Shown here: positions 1 to 9,201 of the stretch, piece after piece
Position numbering within the stretch: the stretch's first letter is position 1
Layout of the letters: every line of letters begins with the position of its first letter
NCBI RefSeq assembly: GCF_014212315.1
Contig: NZ_JACKXE010000001.1
Coordinates: forward strand, 1,364,001-1,428,000
Reading direction: 5' to 3'
Source of the DNA: Nocardioides luti
Lineage (GTDB): Bacteria > Actinomycetota > Actinomycetes > Propionibacteriales > Nocardioidaceae
Length of the DNA stretch: 64,000 bases
Notes under the pieces: model-generated
Database searches by the model: none
Told to the model about the DNA's origin: nothing
Seen by the model: the letters and a program-made list of their open reading frames with translations, nothing else
Program-made: the position numbers and the translations under genes

Positions 1-890
<890 letters not shown>

Positions 891-904
891 CGCGGTCCGC
901 CGGC

Positions 905-952
905 GGACGTCATGCGATCTGGTCGCCAGGGCAGCCACATCGCCTGACGTCC
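905..952. repeat. Palindromic dispersed repeat R1, copy A
   Basis: A 48-bp imperfect palindrome: the left arm reads GGACGTCATGCGATCTGG and the right arm reads back nearly the same from 952. Related copies lie at 1992-2039, 30545-30590 and 63212-63259. It sits 15 bp after the class I fumarase stop and 20 bp before the 3' end of the DUF559 gene. As RNA it would fold into a long hairpin and could terminate either gene. Best described as a REP-like element. Confidence 0.8.
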
Positions 953-971
953 CGCGCCACGTCGTACGCCG

Positions 972-1922
972 TCAGGCGGAGCGCTCGAGGGGACACCCGC
1001 CGTCGCGCAGCGCCTGCTCGATCTGCTCGAAGAAGTCGTCGGGGGCGACCCGCAGGCCCAGCAGCGGGAGCCGCAGGACTCGCGCGTCCTGCAGCGTCAC
1101 GGCGTTCTGCCGCAGGGCCTCGTCCACGACCGAGACGGCCCACTGGTGCTGGATGCCGTCGATCTCCACCACGACGCGCCACTCCTCCCAGCTCACGTCC
1201 AGGTAGTAGCGCCCGTTGCGTCCCCGCCTGACGACCTGGCGTGACGGCTCGGGCAGCCCGCGGCGACGACACTCCCGCGCGAAGTCGATCTCCCCGAGCG
1301 ACCTGGCCCCTCCCAGCAGGTCCAGCAGCACATCGTGGATGAGGAGACGCCTCCGGTCGCGCCGCACCCGGAGCATCTCCGCGCCGAGCTGCTCCGCAGT
1401 GGCGAGACCCTGCTGGACCGTCATCGCCAGGAGCAGTGCGGCCTGCTTGTCCGAGCGCGCCCAGAGCGCCGCACGGATGGCCGCGACGGCCGGCCGCGTC
1501 CTCGGGACGCCGCTGGCAGCGAGGTCGTCCGACGACCAGCGCCGGGTCTGGCGGATGTTGAGGCCGGCGCCGCGCCGGACCCGTGCCCCTCGCGGCACGG
1601 ACACCCGGATCGTGCGGGACTCGTAGTTCGCCAGGCCCGCGGCGATCAGGGCGGACTCACCGTCGAGGTGCGCACGCGGGCCCGCCTCCTGGACCGCGGC
1701 CCAGAACCGCGCCTCCTGCGTGAGCGGACCGTTGTGCGTGACGACCGACTGGGTCCCGTGACGGCGCCACCGACGGGAGGCCACGGCCGCCCGCACCTCG
1801 CCGCGGGTCAGCCCCAGCGCATAGGCCTGGACCAGCGAGATGACACCCGCCTGGTCGGCAGCGAGCCGCTCCGCCCTGCGTCGGCGCAGCTCGCGCAGCT
1901 GGGGGGTGGGACGGTCGGTCAT
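972..1922 (-). CDS. DUF559-type endonuclease-like protein with N-terminal AbiEi-like winged helix
   Basis: A 316-residue protein. The N-terminal ~60 residues resemble the AbiEi-type winged helix found in many actinobacterial proteins of this kind. The C-terminal ~110 residues hold a DUF559/Vsr-like PD-(D/E)XK nuclease fold, with YYLDVSWEEWRVVVEIDGIQH supplying the acidic residues. The ATG at 1922 follows GGGAGG at suitable spacing; the frame stays open upstream but without a better site. No toxin or methylase partner is next to it. Repeat R1 copies flank it on both sides within 70 bp. Molecular role is unknown; a DNA-cleaving or DNA-repair function is inferred only from the fold. Confidence 0.75.
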   Translation of the reverse strand: MTDRPTPQLRELRRRRAERLAADQAGVISLVQAYALGLTRGEVRAAVASRRWRRHGTQSVVTHNGPLTQEARFWAAVQEAGPRAHLDGESALIAAGLANYESRTIRVSVPRGARVRRGAGLNIRQTRRWSSDDLAASGVPRTRPAVAAIRAALWARSDKQAALLLAMTVQQGLATAEQLGAEMLRVRRDRRRLLIHDVLLDLLGGARSLGEIDFARECRRRGLPEPSRQVVRRGRNGRYYLDVSWEEWRVVVEIDGIQHQWAVSVVDEALRQNAVTLQDARVLRLPLLGLRVAPDDFFEQIEQALRDGGCPLERSA

Positions 1923-1991
1923 GCCCGTTCCCTCCCCCACCTGGCAGCGGCCAACCGTCCCACTCGCGACCCTGTGGACAACGGCCTCGCG

Positions 1992-2039
1992 GGACGTCAT
2001 ACGTTGTGGTCGCCAGAGCAGCCAGATCGCAGGACGTCC
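1992..2039. repeat. Palindromic dispersed repeat R1, copy B
   Basis: Second copy of the GGACGTCATNCG... palindrome, between the divergent DUF559 gene and the spermidine-synthase-like gene. Its right end (GGACGTCC) lies 13 bp before the ATG at 2053, so it overlaps the promoter and leader of that gene. With copy A it brackets the DUF559 gene. Confidence 0.78.
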
Positions 2040-2052
2040 CGGGAGCAGCCAC

Positions 2053-2730
2053 ATGGAGTACGTCGAGATCGCGCGCGCGGAGTCGGAGCGCGGCGAGCTG
2101 GTGCTGCGCGAGCGGCGCCCCGAGGGCGCGCCGACCAGCCTGGAGCTACGGGCGAACGGCGTGTTCGTGATGGACACGGTCGAGGTCAGCACCGAGCGGG
2201 CGCTGGCGTCGGCGGCGCTGGAGCTGGTCGAGGACCCGCGGGCCGTGGTGGTCGGCGGGCTCGGGCTGGGGTACACCATGCACGAGGTCCTCGCCGACCA
2301 GCGCGTCGAGAAGTGCGCGGTCGTGGAGATCGAGGAGGCGCTGGTCGGGTGGATGCGGGACGGGACGATCCCGCACGGTCCGGCGCTGCTGGCCGACCAG
2401 CGGGTCGTGGTGGTGGTGGCCGACATCGCGCACGCGCTCGCCGAGGCCCGCCCGGCGACGTACGACCTCGTGCTGCTCGACGTCGACAACGGCCCCGGCT
2501 ACCTGGTGCACGAGGCCAACGCGGCGCTCTACGCCCCGCCGTTCCTGACCGCGGCCCGCGCGGCGCTCCGGCCGGGCGGCGCGCTGGTGATCTGGTCCGC
2601 GGACGAGGCGCCCGAGCTCGCGGCGGCCCTCACCGAGACGTTCGGCGACGCGGAGGCGCGCCCGCTCGAGGTGCTGCTGCAGGAGCGGGAGGAGCACTAC
2701 TGGCTCTACGTCGCGCGGGTCCGCGGGTAG
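2053..2730 (+). CDS. Spermidine synthase-like protein
   Basis: A 225-residue protein of the polyamine aminopropyltransferase-like Rossmann family. The SAM/dcSAM-binding glycine loop is [12 protein letters not shown] (about residues 59-70), followed by the acidic VVEIEEALV strand end and a [11 protein letters not shown] segment where true synthases carry the catalytic aspartate. It is about 60 residues shorter than classical SpeE and lacks most of the N-terminal beta domain, so the substrate may not be putrescine. The ATG at 2053 follows GGGAGC at the edge of repeat R1. It precedes fumC by 10 bp and is probably cotranscribed with it. Confidence 0.78.
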   Translation: MEYVEIARAESERGELVLRERRPEGAPTSLELRANGVFVMDTVEVSTERALASAALELVEDPRAVVVGGLGLGYTMHEVLADQRVEKCAVVEIEEALVGWMRDGTIPHGPALLADQRVVVVVADIAHALAEARPATYDLVLLDVDNGPGYLVHEANAALYAPPFLTAARAALRPGGALVIWSADEAPELAAALTETFGDAEARPLEVLLQEREEHYWLYVARVRG

Positions 2731-2740
2731 CGTCGCGGGC

Positions 2741-4123
2741 ATGAGCGACTTCCGCACCGAGCACGACAGCATGGGCGACGTCCAGGTCCCCCGCGACGCC
2801 CTGTGGCGCGCGCAGACCCAGCGCGCGGTCGAGAACTTCCCGATCAGCGGCACGCCCCTCGAGCCCCGCCTCCTCCACGCCCTCGGGCTGGTGAAGGGCG
2901 CCGCCGCCCGCGTCAACGGCGAGCTCGGCATCCTCACCGACGAGCAGGCCGGTGCGATCGCCGACGCCGCCGCAGCGGTCGCGGCCGGCGAGCACGACGG
3001 GGAGTTCCCCGTCGACGTCTTCCAGACCGGCTCGGGCACCAGCTCCAACATGAACGCCAACGAGGTGATCGCCTCGCTGGCGGCCCGTGCCGGCACCGAG
3101 GTCCACCCCAACGACCACGTCAACGCCAGCCAGTCCAGCAACGACACCTTCCCCACTGCCATCCACGTCGCGGCCACGCTCGCCGTCGCCGAGGACCTCC
3201 GCCCCGCGCTCGCGACGCTCGAGGCCAGCCTCGCCGCGAAGGCCGAGGAGTTCGCCGGCCTCGTGAAGTCCGGCCGCACGCACCTGATGGACGCCACGCC
3301 GGTCATGCTGGGCCAGGAGCTGGGCGGCTACGCCGCCACGGTGCGGTACGCCGGGGAGCGGCTCGACGCCGTCCTCCCCCGCGTCCGCGAGCTCCCCCTC
3401 GGCGGCACCGCCGTCGGCACCGGCATCAACACCCCGCCCGGCTTCGCCGCCCGCGTCATCGAGGTCCTCGGCGAGCTGAGCGGCGAGGACTTCACCGAGG
3501 CCCGCAACCACTTCGAGGCCCAGGGCACCCGCGACTCGCTGGTCGAGCTGTCCGGGGTGCTGCGCACGATCGCCGTCGGCCTCACCAAGATCTGCAACGA
3601 CCTGCGCTGGATGTCGTCGGGCCCGACGACCGGCCTGGCCGAGATCCACCTGCCCGACCTCCAGCCGGGCTCGAGCATCATGCCCGGCAAGGTCAACCCG
3701 GTGCTGCCCGAGGCCACGCTGATGGTCTGCGCGCAGGTGATCGGCAACGACACGACCGTGACGGTCGCCGGCGCGAGCGGCAGCTTCGAGCTGAACGTGA
3801 TGATGCCCGTCCTCGCGCGCAACCTGCTCGAGTCGATCAGGCTGCTGTCGACCTCGACCACCCTGCTCGCGACCCGCTGCGTCGACGGGATCACCGCCGA
3901 CGCCGAGCGGATGCGGCAGTACGCCGAGTCCTCCCCCTCCGTCGTCACCCCGCTCAACCGCCACCTCGGCTACGAGAGCGCGGCGAAGATCGCCAAGCAG
4001 GCCCTGGCCGACGGCGCCACCATCCGCGAGACCGTCGTGGCCCTGGGGTTCGTGGAGCGCGGGGAGATCAGCGAGCAGGAGCTCGACCAGGCTCTCGATG
4101 TCGAAGGAATGACCCACCCGTGA
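2741..4123 (+). CDS. fumC: Class II fumarate hydratase
   Basis: Iron-independent, tetrameric fumarase converting fumarate to (S)-malate. The 460-residue length is normal for the family. Visible signatures are [40 protein letters not shown] (His181, the usual general acid/base region) and [12 protein letters not shown] with the catalytic serine loop near residue 311. The ATG at 2741 is chosen by position and homology. It starts 10 bp after the spermidine-synthase-like gene and its stop overlaps the GTG of the next gene. The M. tuberculosis fum gene (Rv1098c) is the expected counterpart. Confidence 0.96.
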   Translation: MSDFRTEHDSMGDVQVPRDALWRAQTQRAVENFPISGTPLEPRLLHALGLVKGAAARVNGELGILTDEQAGAIADAAAAVAAGEHDGEFPVDVFQTGSGTSSNMNANEVIASLAARAGTEVHPNDHVNASQSSNDTFPTAIHVAATLAVAEDLRPALATLEASLAAKAEEFAGLVKSGRTHLMDATPVMLGQELGGYAATVRYAGERLDAVLPRVRELPLGGTAVGTGINTPPGFAARVIEVLGELSGEDFTEARNHFEAQGTRDSLVELSGVLRTIAVGLTKICNDLRWMSSGPTTGLAEIHLPDLQPGSSIMPGKVNPVLPEATLMVCAQVIGNDTTVTVAGASGSFELNVMMPVLARNLLESIRLLSTSTTLLATRCVDGITADAERMRQYAESSPSVVTPLNRHLGYESAAKIAKQALADGATIRETVVALGFVERGEISEQELDQALDVEGMTHP

Positions 4124-4836
4124 CCAGCGACGACATCATGACGGACCGCGACGAGGTCCGCGCGCAGTACGCCACCGAGGGCAACCTCCTCACCCGCCAG
4201 TCCGTGTGGCAGCCCGCCGAGGACGGCCGCGACCCCACCGAGATCGCACTCGCGGTCGTCCGCGCGTCCGCGCCCGCCGACATCCTCGAGATCGGCTGCG
4301 GCACCGGCGCCTTCGCCGCGCGGATCGCGCAGGCACGTCCCGGGGCCGCGCTCCTGGCGACCGACCAGTCGCCGCGCTTCGTCGAGCTGACCGCGGCCCG
4401 CGGCGTCGAGGCGCGCGTCGCGGACGCCACCGAGCTGCCGTTCGAGGACGACGCCTTCGACCTGGTCGCCGCCATGTGGATGCTCTACCACGTGCCCGAC
4501 CTCGACCGGACGCTCGCGGAGGTTCGCCGCGTGCTCCGACCCGGCGGCCGCTTCCTCGCCGTGACGAACGGCGACGAGCACGTGGCCGACCTGCGTCGCG
4601 AGGGCGGCGACGGACCGGTCGTGACGCAGTTCAGCAGCCAGAACGGCGAGGACGCGCTGCGCCGCCACTTCGACGTCGTACGACGTGAGGACGTGCGCCC
4701 GCGGGCGGTGTTCCCCGACCACGCGGCTGCGGTGGCCTACCTGGAGTCCTCGCGCGAGGACATCGCCTGGGACCTGCCGGCCTTCGAGGGCCCGCGGACC
4801 TACCTCGGCGAGGGGACCGTGTTCGTCGCGAGCTGA
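4120..4836 (+). CDS. Class I SAM-dependent methyltransferase
   Basis: A 238-residue soluble methyltransferase of the UbiE/Methyltransf_11 type. Motif I is [14 protein letters not shown] (near residue 50), the second acidic motif is LLATDQSP, and motif IV is [15 protein letters not shown]. The substrate is unknown. The GTG at 4120 overlaps the fumC stop as GTGA and has GAAGGA 11 bases upstream; an in-frame ATG at 4138 has no ribosome site, so the GTG is preferred. It is the last gene of the 2053-4836 run and is followed by tandem repeat R2. Confidence 0.85.
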   Translation: MTSDDIMTDRDEVRAQYATEGNLLTRQSVWQPAEDGRDPTEIALAVVRASAPADILEIGCGTGAFAARIAQARPGAALLATDQSPRFVELTAARGVEARVADATELPFEDDAFDLVAAMWMLYHVPDLDRTLAEVRRVLRPGGRFLAVTNGDEHVADLRREGGDGPVVTQFSSQNGEDALRRHFDVVRREDVRPRAVFPDHAAAVAYLESSREDIAWDLPAFEGPRTYLGEGTVFVAS

Positions 4837-4846
4837 GTCTCGATAC

Positions 4847-4981
4847 GCTCGCTGGCGCTCGCTACTCGACCACCGAACCGGCTCGCTGGCGCTCGCTACT
4901 CGACCACCGAAACCGGCTCGCTGGCGCTCGCTACTCGACCACCGAAGCCGGCTCGCTGGCGCTCGCTACTCGACCACCGAA
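4847..4981. repeat. Tandem repeat R2, four copies of a ~31-bp unit
   Basis: Four near-identical units of the form GCTCGCTGGCGCTCGCTACT plus CGACCACCGAA at 4847, 4881, 4916 and 4951 (period 34-35 bp). The unit is partly self-complementary (CTCGCT.. / AGCGAG..). The same core, with CGACCAACGAG instead, occurs twice at 9101-9177. It fills the gap between two convergent genes and may serve as a transcription terminator. The short invariant spacers and absence of cas genes argue against CRISPR. Confidence 0.85.
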
Positions 4982-4997
4982 GCCGACTCGGGGTCGG

Positions 4998-5708
4998 TCA
5001 GTACCAGCCGTGGCTGGACTTGAACGCCTGGGCACCGCAGGGCGAGCCGTAGCGGTCCTGGATGTAGCCCAGGCCCCAGCGGATCTGGGTGACGGGGTTG
5101 GTCGCCCAGTCGGCCCCGGCGGAGGCCATCTTGGAGCCGGGCAGCGCCTGCGGGATGCCGTAGGCCGACGAGGACGGGTTGTCGGCGTCGACGCGCCAGC
5201 CGCTCTCGCCGGTGTAGAGCGAGTCGAGGCAGCCGAACTGGCTGGTCGAGAAGCCGAACTCCGGCAGCAGCGCCATGGCGATGTCGCGGGGGTCCTGCTG
5301 GGAGAGGTCGACGGTGCGCGTGATCGCGGGGCCGTCGGACTGCTTCAGCGCCGCCTCCTTGGTCGGGTCGGCCGCGTCGCGGCGGTCCTCGGACCGGGAG
5401 GTCGGGGCGTCGGCGGCCCGCTCGGCGAGCTGCTCGTCGGAGAGCGGCTTGACCGTCGTGGCGCCCACGCCGGCAGCGGCGGTGCTGATGCTGCCGGGAG
5501 CGCTCAGGACGCCGCCGGAGACGGCGACACCGGTCGCGGCGACGGCCACGGACGACAGCATCAGCGTCGTGCGGAGCGCCTTCTTCGGCGCGTCGACGAG
5601 GGTCGCTTCGGGGACATGACGGTGCTTCGGGACGTACTTGGCACGCTTCGGCACAGGGGAGCTCTCGGGGGTGGACAACAAGGAACGATCTCCCCGGACC
5701 CGCTTCAC
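4998..5708 (-). CDS. Secreted or membrane-anchored lytic transglycosylase-like protein
   Basis: A 236-residue protein. Residues 1-43 are basic, followed by a hydrophobic segment (about 46-66) that looks like a signal peptide or anchor, then an Ala/Thr-rich and charged linker. The C-terminal ~90 residues are an SLT-like wall-lytic domain with GESGWRVDADNPSSSAYGIP, the catalytic-type Glu in GESGW, and the closing GYIQDRYGSPCGA...HGWY of actinobacterial transglycosylase-like proteins. Probable peptidoglycan cleavage outside the membrane. The GTG start at 5708 gives the complete signal region; ribosome site is weak, so a slightly later start is possible. Confidence 0.82.
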   Translation of the reverse strand: MKRVRGDRSLLSTPESSPVPKRAKYVPKHRHVPEATLVDAPKKALRTTLMLSSVAVAATGVAVSGGVLSAPGSISTAAAGVGATTVKPLSDEQLAERAADAPTSRSEDRRDAADPTKEAALKQSDGPAITRTVDLSQQDPRDIAMALLPEFGFSTSQFGCLDSLYTGESGWRVDADNPSSSAYGIPQALPGSKMASAGADWATNPVTQIRWGLGYIQDRYGSPCGAQAFKSSHGWY

Positions 5709-5841
5709 TCACCCACGCAGGTCACGAAAAGATCACGACCTACCCTGCATGACCGATCGGGTGGTTGCAAACCGAACGACCGGATCCGTGAGCCGGATCT
5801 CGTCACTCCAGCCCCATCGACCACCCTCTCCCCGCACAGCA

Positions 5842-5884
5842 CACCGGCCCCGCGACGTACCAGGAGTACGACGCGGGGCCGGTG
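5842..5884 (-). terminator. Strong hairpin terminator after phoH
   Basis: A perfect 13-bp stem (CACCGGCCCCGCG, 5842-5854, with 5872-5884), one A/A mismatch, five more pairs (CGTAC/GTACG) and a 5-base loop. It lies 25 bp past the phoH stop. No clear T-tract, as is common in high-GC actinobacteria. Confidence 0.75.
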
Positions 5885-5908
5885 ACGTGCGAGTGCGGGA
5901 CGGGCCGG

Positions 5909-7240
5909 TCAGACCACGACGTTCTCCAGCATCTCGGTGACCAGCGCCGCGATCGGCGACCGCTCGGAGCGGGTCAGGGTCACGTGCGCGAACAGCGGGT
6001 GCCCCTTGAGCTTCTCGATGACCGCGACGACCCCGTCGTGGCGCCCCACCCGCAGGTTGTCGCGCTGGGCGACGTCGTGGGTCAGGACGACCTTGGAGTT
6101 CGCCCCGATCCGCGAGAGCACCGTCAGCAGCACGTTGCGCTCCAGCGACTGCGCCTCGTCGACGATGACGTAGGCGTCGTGCAGCGAGCGGCCGCGGATG
6201 TGCGTGAGCGGCAGCACCTCGAGCATCCCGCGGTCGAGTATCTCCTCGATCACGTCGCGCGAGGTCATCGAGCCGAGCGTGTCGAAGACCGCCTGGCCCC
6301 ACGGCGACATCTTCTCGGACTCCGAGCCGGGCAGGTAGCCGAGCTCCTGACCGCCCACCGCGAACAGCGGGCGGAAGACCACGACCTTCTTGTGCTGGCG
6401 GCGCTCGAGCACGGCCTCGAGCCCGGCGCACAGCGCCATCGCCGACTTGCCGGTGCCGGCCCGGCCGCCCAGGGAGACGATGCCGACCTCGGGGTCGAGC
6501 AGCATCTCCAGCGCGATCCGCTGCTCGGCGGAGCGGCCGTGGATGCCGAACGCCTCACGGTCGCCGCGCACCAGGTGCACCTGCTTGTCGGCGCCGACCC
6601 GGCCGAGGGCGGTGCCGCGGTCGGAGAGCAGCACCAGGCCCTGGTGGCAGGGCATGTCACGGGCGGCGTCCAGGTCGAGCACGCCGTCGTCGTACAGCTC
6701 GTCGAGCTCGGTGGCGGCCACCTCCAGCTCCGCCATGCCGGAGTAGCCGGTGTCGGAGTCGTTGATGCCCTCGGCGCGGTACTCCTGCGCGTCCAGGCCG
6801 ACCGCGGCCGCCTTGATGCGCAGGGGCAGGTCCTTGGAGACCAGCGTGACCGCGTCGCCCTCCTCGGCCAGGTTGAAGGCCACCGCGAGGATCCGGGTGT
6901 CGTTGTCGCCGAGGCGGAAGCCGGACGGCAGCGCCATCGGGTCGGTGTGGTTCAGCTCGACGCGGAGCGTGCCGCCCTCGTCCCCGATCGGGACGGGCTC
7001 GTCAAGCCGACCGTGGATGACCCGCAGCTCGTCCAGGCTGCGCAGCGCGGAGCGGGCGAAGTAGCCCAGCTCCGGGTGGTGCCGCTTGCCCTCGAGCTCG
7101 GTGATCACGACCACCGGGAGCACCACCTCGTGCTCGGCGAACCGGCGGATCGCACCGGGGTCGGCCAGCAGGACGCTGGTGTCGAGGACGTAGGTGTGCA
7201 CGGACTTCTTGACGCGGGACTTCTTGGGCTGCGACGGCAC
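5909..7240 (-). CDS. phoH2: PhoH family protein with N-terminal PIN domain (PhoH2 type)
   Basis: A PIN ribonuclease domain (about residues 12-150, with [11 protein letters not shown] and clustered acidic residues) fused to a PhoH NTPase (C-terminal 250 residues). Walker A reads [12 protein letters not shown] and the Walker B region [10 protein letters not shown]. PhoH2 homologues are RNA helicase/RNases. Length of 443 is usual. The GTG at 7240 is preferred because GAGGGG lies 7 bases upstream; a GTG at 7255 is in frame but has no ribosome site. Corresponds to Rv1095 in M. tuberculosis. Monocistronic by appearance, with its own terminator. Confidence 0.92.
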   Translation of the reverse strand: MPSQPKKSRVKKSVHTYVLDTSVLLADPGAIRRFAEHEVVLPVVVITELEGKRHHPELGYFARSALRSLDELRVIHGRLDEPVPIGDEGGTLRVELNHTDPMALPSGFRLGDNDTRILAVAFNLAEEGDAVTLVSKDLPLRIKAAAVGLDAQEYRAEGINDSDTGYSGMAELEVAATELDELYDDGVLDLDAARDMPCHQGLVLLSDRGTALGRVGADKQVHLVRGDREAFGIHGRSAEQRIALEMLLDPEVGIVSLGGRAGTGKSAMALCAGLEAVLERRQHKKVVVFRPLFAVGGQELGYLPGSESEKMSPWGQAVFDTLGSMTSRDVIEEILDRGMLEVLPLTHIRGRSLHDAYVIVDEAQSLERNVLLTVLSRIGANSKVVLTHDVAQRDNLRVGRHDGVVAVIEKLKGHPLFAHVTLTRSERSPIAALVTEMLENVVV

Positions 7241-7318
7241 GATGTCACCCCTCACGGGCCAGCGCGCGCACTCGTCGCCCGGCCCTAGTTCACACAGGTG
7301 GACCGGGCACTGACCTGC

Positions 7319-7336
7319 AGGCCGGAGTGCCGGCCT
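7319..7336. other. Small hairpin in the phoH-uppS intergenic region
   Basis: The 267-bp gap 7241-7507 holds no convincing gene. It contains one perfect short hairpin, AGGCCGG-AGTG-CCGGCCT. It could be part of the phoH leader or a distal terminator of uppS, which ends at 7508. Nothing else in the gap is recognisable. Confidence 0.35.
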
Positions 7337-7507
7337 CCGTCCGCGCGGCAGGGATCGTCCTGCCGTGCGATACAGCCGTGAATGCTCACGAGCGGGCCTC
7401 CCGATACGACGAGCTTCCCCACTCGTCGTTGATCGGAAAGTACGCCGCGGAGCACGCCGGATCGGGGCGACACGCCAGACCGCGGGGTGAAGGGATTGTT
7501 AACGGGT

Positions 7508-8284
7508 TCAGGTGCCGAAGCGACGGTCGCGCTGGGCGTAGGCCCGGATGGCGCGAAGGAAGTCCACGCGGCGGAAGTCGGGCCAGTAGGCCTCGCAGAA
7601 GTAGAACTCCGACTGCGTCGACTGCCACAGCAGGAAGCCGCCGAGGCGCTGCTCGCCCGACGTGCGGATCACGAGGTCCGGATCGGGCTGGCCCTTGGTG
7701 TAGAGGTGCTCGGCGATGTGGTCGACGTCGATGACCTCGGCCAGCTCCTCGAGCGTCATGCCCTTGTCGGCCTGCGCGTGGAGCAGCGAGCGCACGGCGT
7801 CCGCGATCTCGCGCCGGCCGCCGTACCCGACCGCGATGTTGACCAGGATCCCCTCGACGTCGCGGGTGGCCTCCTCGGCGGCCTTGAGGCGCTCGGCGGT
7901 GTGCGCCGGCAGCAGGTCCAGCGCGCCGACCGGGTGCAGCCGCCAGCGGCGCTGGTCGGCCAGCGAGTCCACGGCCTCCTCGATGATCTGCAGGAGGGGG
8001 GTGAGCTCGGCGGCCGGGCGGTTGAGGTTGTCGGTGGAGAGCAGCCACAGCGTGACGTGCTCGATCCCCGCCTCCTCGCACCAGCCGAGCAGCGGCTCGA
8101 TGTTGGCGGCGCCGGCACGGTGGCCCTGCGCCGTGTCCGCACCGACGGCCCGCGCCCAGCGCCGGTTGCCGTCGAGCATCACGCCCACGTGCTTGGGCAG
8201 CGACTCGGTGGGCATCCGACGGAGCATCCGGGCTTCGTACGCCGGGTAGAGCACCCGCCTGATGCCACGCTTCCAGTCCGCCAC
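7508..8284 (-). CDS. uppS: Isoprenyl transferase (short-chain Z-prenyl diphosphate synthase type)
   Basis: Condenses isopentenyl diphosphate in cis onto an allylic primer to make polyprenyl carrier lipids for cell wall synthesis. A 258-residue protein with the signature HVGVMLDGNRRWAR (Asp38 is the catalytic aspartate), the STDNLNRP motif and the C-terminal DLVIRTSGEQRLGGFLLWQS substrate/Mg motif. Start is the GTG at 8284. The gene is divergent from trhA, the same pairing as Rv1086/Rv1085c, which favours the omega,E,Z-farnesyl diphosphate synthase type; chain length cannot be read from sequence. Confidence 0.93.
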   Translation of the reverse strand: MADWKRGIRRVLYPAYEARMLRRMPTESLPKHVGVMLDGNRRWARAVGADTAQGHRAGAANIEPLLGWCEEAGIEHVTLWLLSTDNLNRPAAELTPLLQIIEEAVDSLADQRRWRLHPVGALDLLPAHTAERLKAAEEATRDVEGILVNIAVGYGGRREIADAVRSLLHAQADKGMTLEELAEVIDVDHIAEHLYTKGQPDPDLVIRTSGEQRLGGFLLWQSTQSEFYFCEAYWPDFRRVDFLRAIRAYAQRDRRFGT

Positions 8285-8377
8285 CCCTCGATGTTAGCGG
8301 CGGTCCGGCCCCGCGGGGGCGCGTGACGTACGCCGCCTTCCCGGCCGTGTCGCCCGGGGGCCCGGTACGGTCTCTCC

Positions 8378-9100
8378 ATGTCCCACTCGATGAACGAGGC
8401 GATCCGGTCCGGCCTCGACACGCTGGCCGAGCGCGTCGACGAGGTCAAGCCGAAGCTGCGCGGGTGGATCCACCTCGGCACGGCGCCGCTCGCCCTGGCC
8501 GCCGGCATCGTCCTGGTGGCGCTGTCGCCCACCTCCCAGACGCGCCTGGGCTCGGCGGTCTTCAGCCTCAGCGCGCTGATCCTCTTCACGGTCTCGGCGA
8601 TCTACCACCGGGGCACGTGGTCGCCGCGCACGTGGGCGTTCCTGCGGCGCTTCGACCACGCCAACATCTTCGTGCTCATCGCCGGCTCCTACACGCCGCT
8701 GACGCTGATCCTGCTCGAGGGCCGCCAGCGCGTCTGGCTGCTGTCGACCGTGTGGACCTGCGCGATCCTCGGCGTGCTCTTCCGGGTGTTCTGGACCGAC
8801 GCCCCGCGCTGGCTCTACGTGCCGCTCTACATCGGCATGGGTTGGGCGGCGCTCTTCTTCCTGCCCGGCTTCATCGACGGGGCCAGCTCGGTCCTCGGCG
8901 TCGGCGTCGGCACCGCGGTGCTGGTGCTCGTCGGCACGGGCGGGGCGCTCTACACGCTCGGCGCCGTCGTCTACGGCTTCAAGCGCCCCAACCCGTGGCC
9001 GCAGTGGTTCGGCTTCCACGAGATCTTCCACAGCTTCACGATCCTGGCGTTCGTGACGCACTACGTCGGCATCTCGATGGCGACGTACGCCTTGCGGTAG
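8378..9100 (+). CDS. trhA: TrhA/hemolysin III family membrane protein
   Basis: A 240-residue PAQR-fold protein with seven predicted hydrophobic spans. The conserved metal-type motifs are SAIYHRG (TM2-3), FDHANIFVLIAGSYTP and the C-terminal HEIFHSFTILAFVTHYV. In bacteria TrhA homologues regulate membrane energetics and fluidity; true hemolysis is doubtful. ATG at 8378; a second in-frame Met four codons later is possible. Divergent from uppS with a 93-bp shared promoter region. Followed directly by repeat R2. Confidence 0.9.
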   Translation: MSHSMNEAIRSGLDTLAERVDEVKPKLRGWIHLGTAPLALAAGIVLVALSPTSQTRLGSAVFSLSALILFTVSAIYHRGTWSPRTWAFLRRFDHANIFVLIAGSYTPLTLILLEGRQRVWLLSTVWTCAILGVLFRVFWTDAPRWLYVPLYIGMGWAALFFLPGFIDGASSVLGVGVGTAVLVLVGTGGALYTLGAVVYGFKRPNPWPQWFGFHEIFHSFTILAFVTHYVGISMATYALR

Positions 9101-9177
9101 GTCTCGATACGCTCGCTGCGCTCGCTACTCGACCAACGAGCAGCAACGCTCGCTGCGCTCGCTACTCGACCAACGAG
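9101..9177. repeat. Repeat R2, two-copy array
   Basis: Two units of GCTCGCTGCGCTCGCTACTC plus GACCAACGAG at 9111 and 9148, preceded by GTCTCGATAC exactly as in the 4.8-kb array. It begins at the trhA stop codon and fills the convergent gap to the aldehyde dehydrogenase gene. Confidence 0.82.
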
Positions 9178-9201
9178 AAGCGAGGGACGCACGGGACCGG
9201 C

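Noticed and set aside
972..1922. DUF559 protein as the antitoxin of a type IV toxin-antitoxin system
   Set aside because: Only an AbiEi-like helix is seen and there is no AbiEii nucleotidyltransferase partner next to it.
4847..4981. Four-copy array as a possible CRISPR
   Set aside because: Units are separated by only 3-4 near-identical bases with no spacers, and there are no cas genes; it is a plain tandem repeat.
5709..5841. c-di-AMP (ydaO) riboswitch before the transglycosylase-like gene, as often found before wall-lytic genes in actinobacteria
   Set aside because: I could not find the conserved purine-rich junctions or the GGGGAC-type pairing; the region shows only two direct CCGGATC repeats.
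5882..7288. Long plus-strand frame opposite phoH, and the 44501-49201 frame of 1566 codons opposite the VWA/ATPase genes
   Set aside because: They are GC-rich antisense shadows: the real genes on the other strand have complete domains and ribosome sites.
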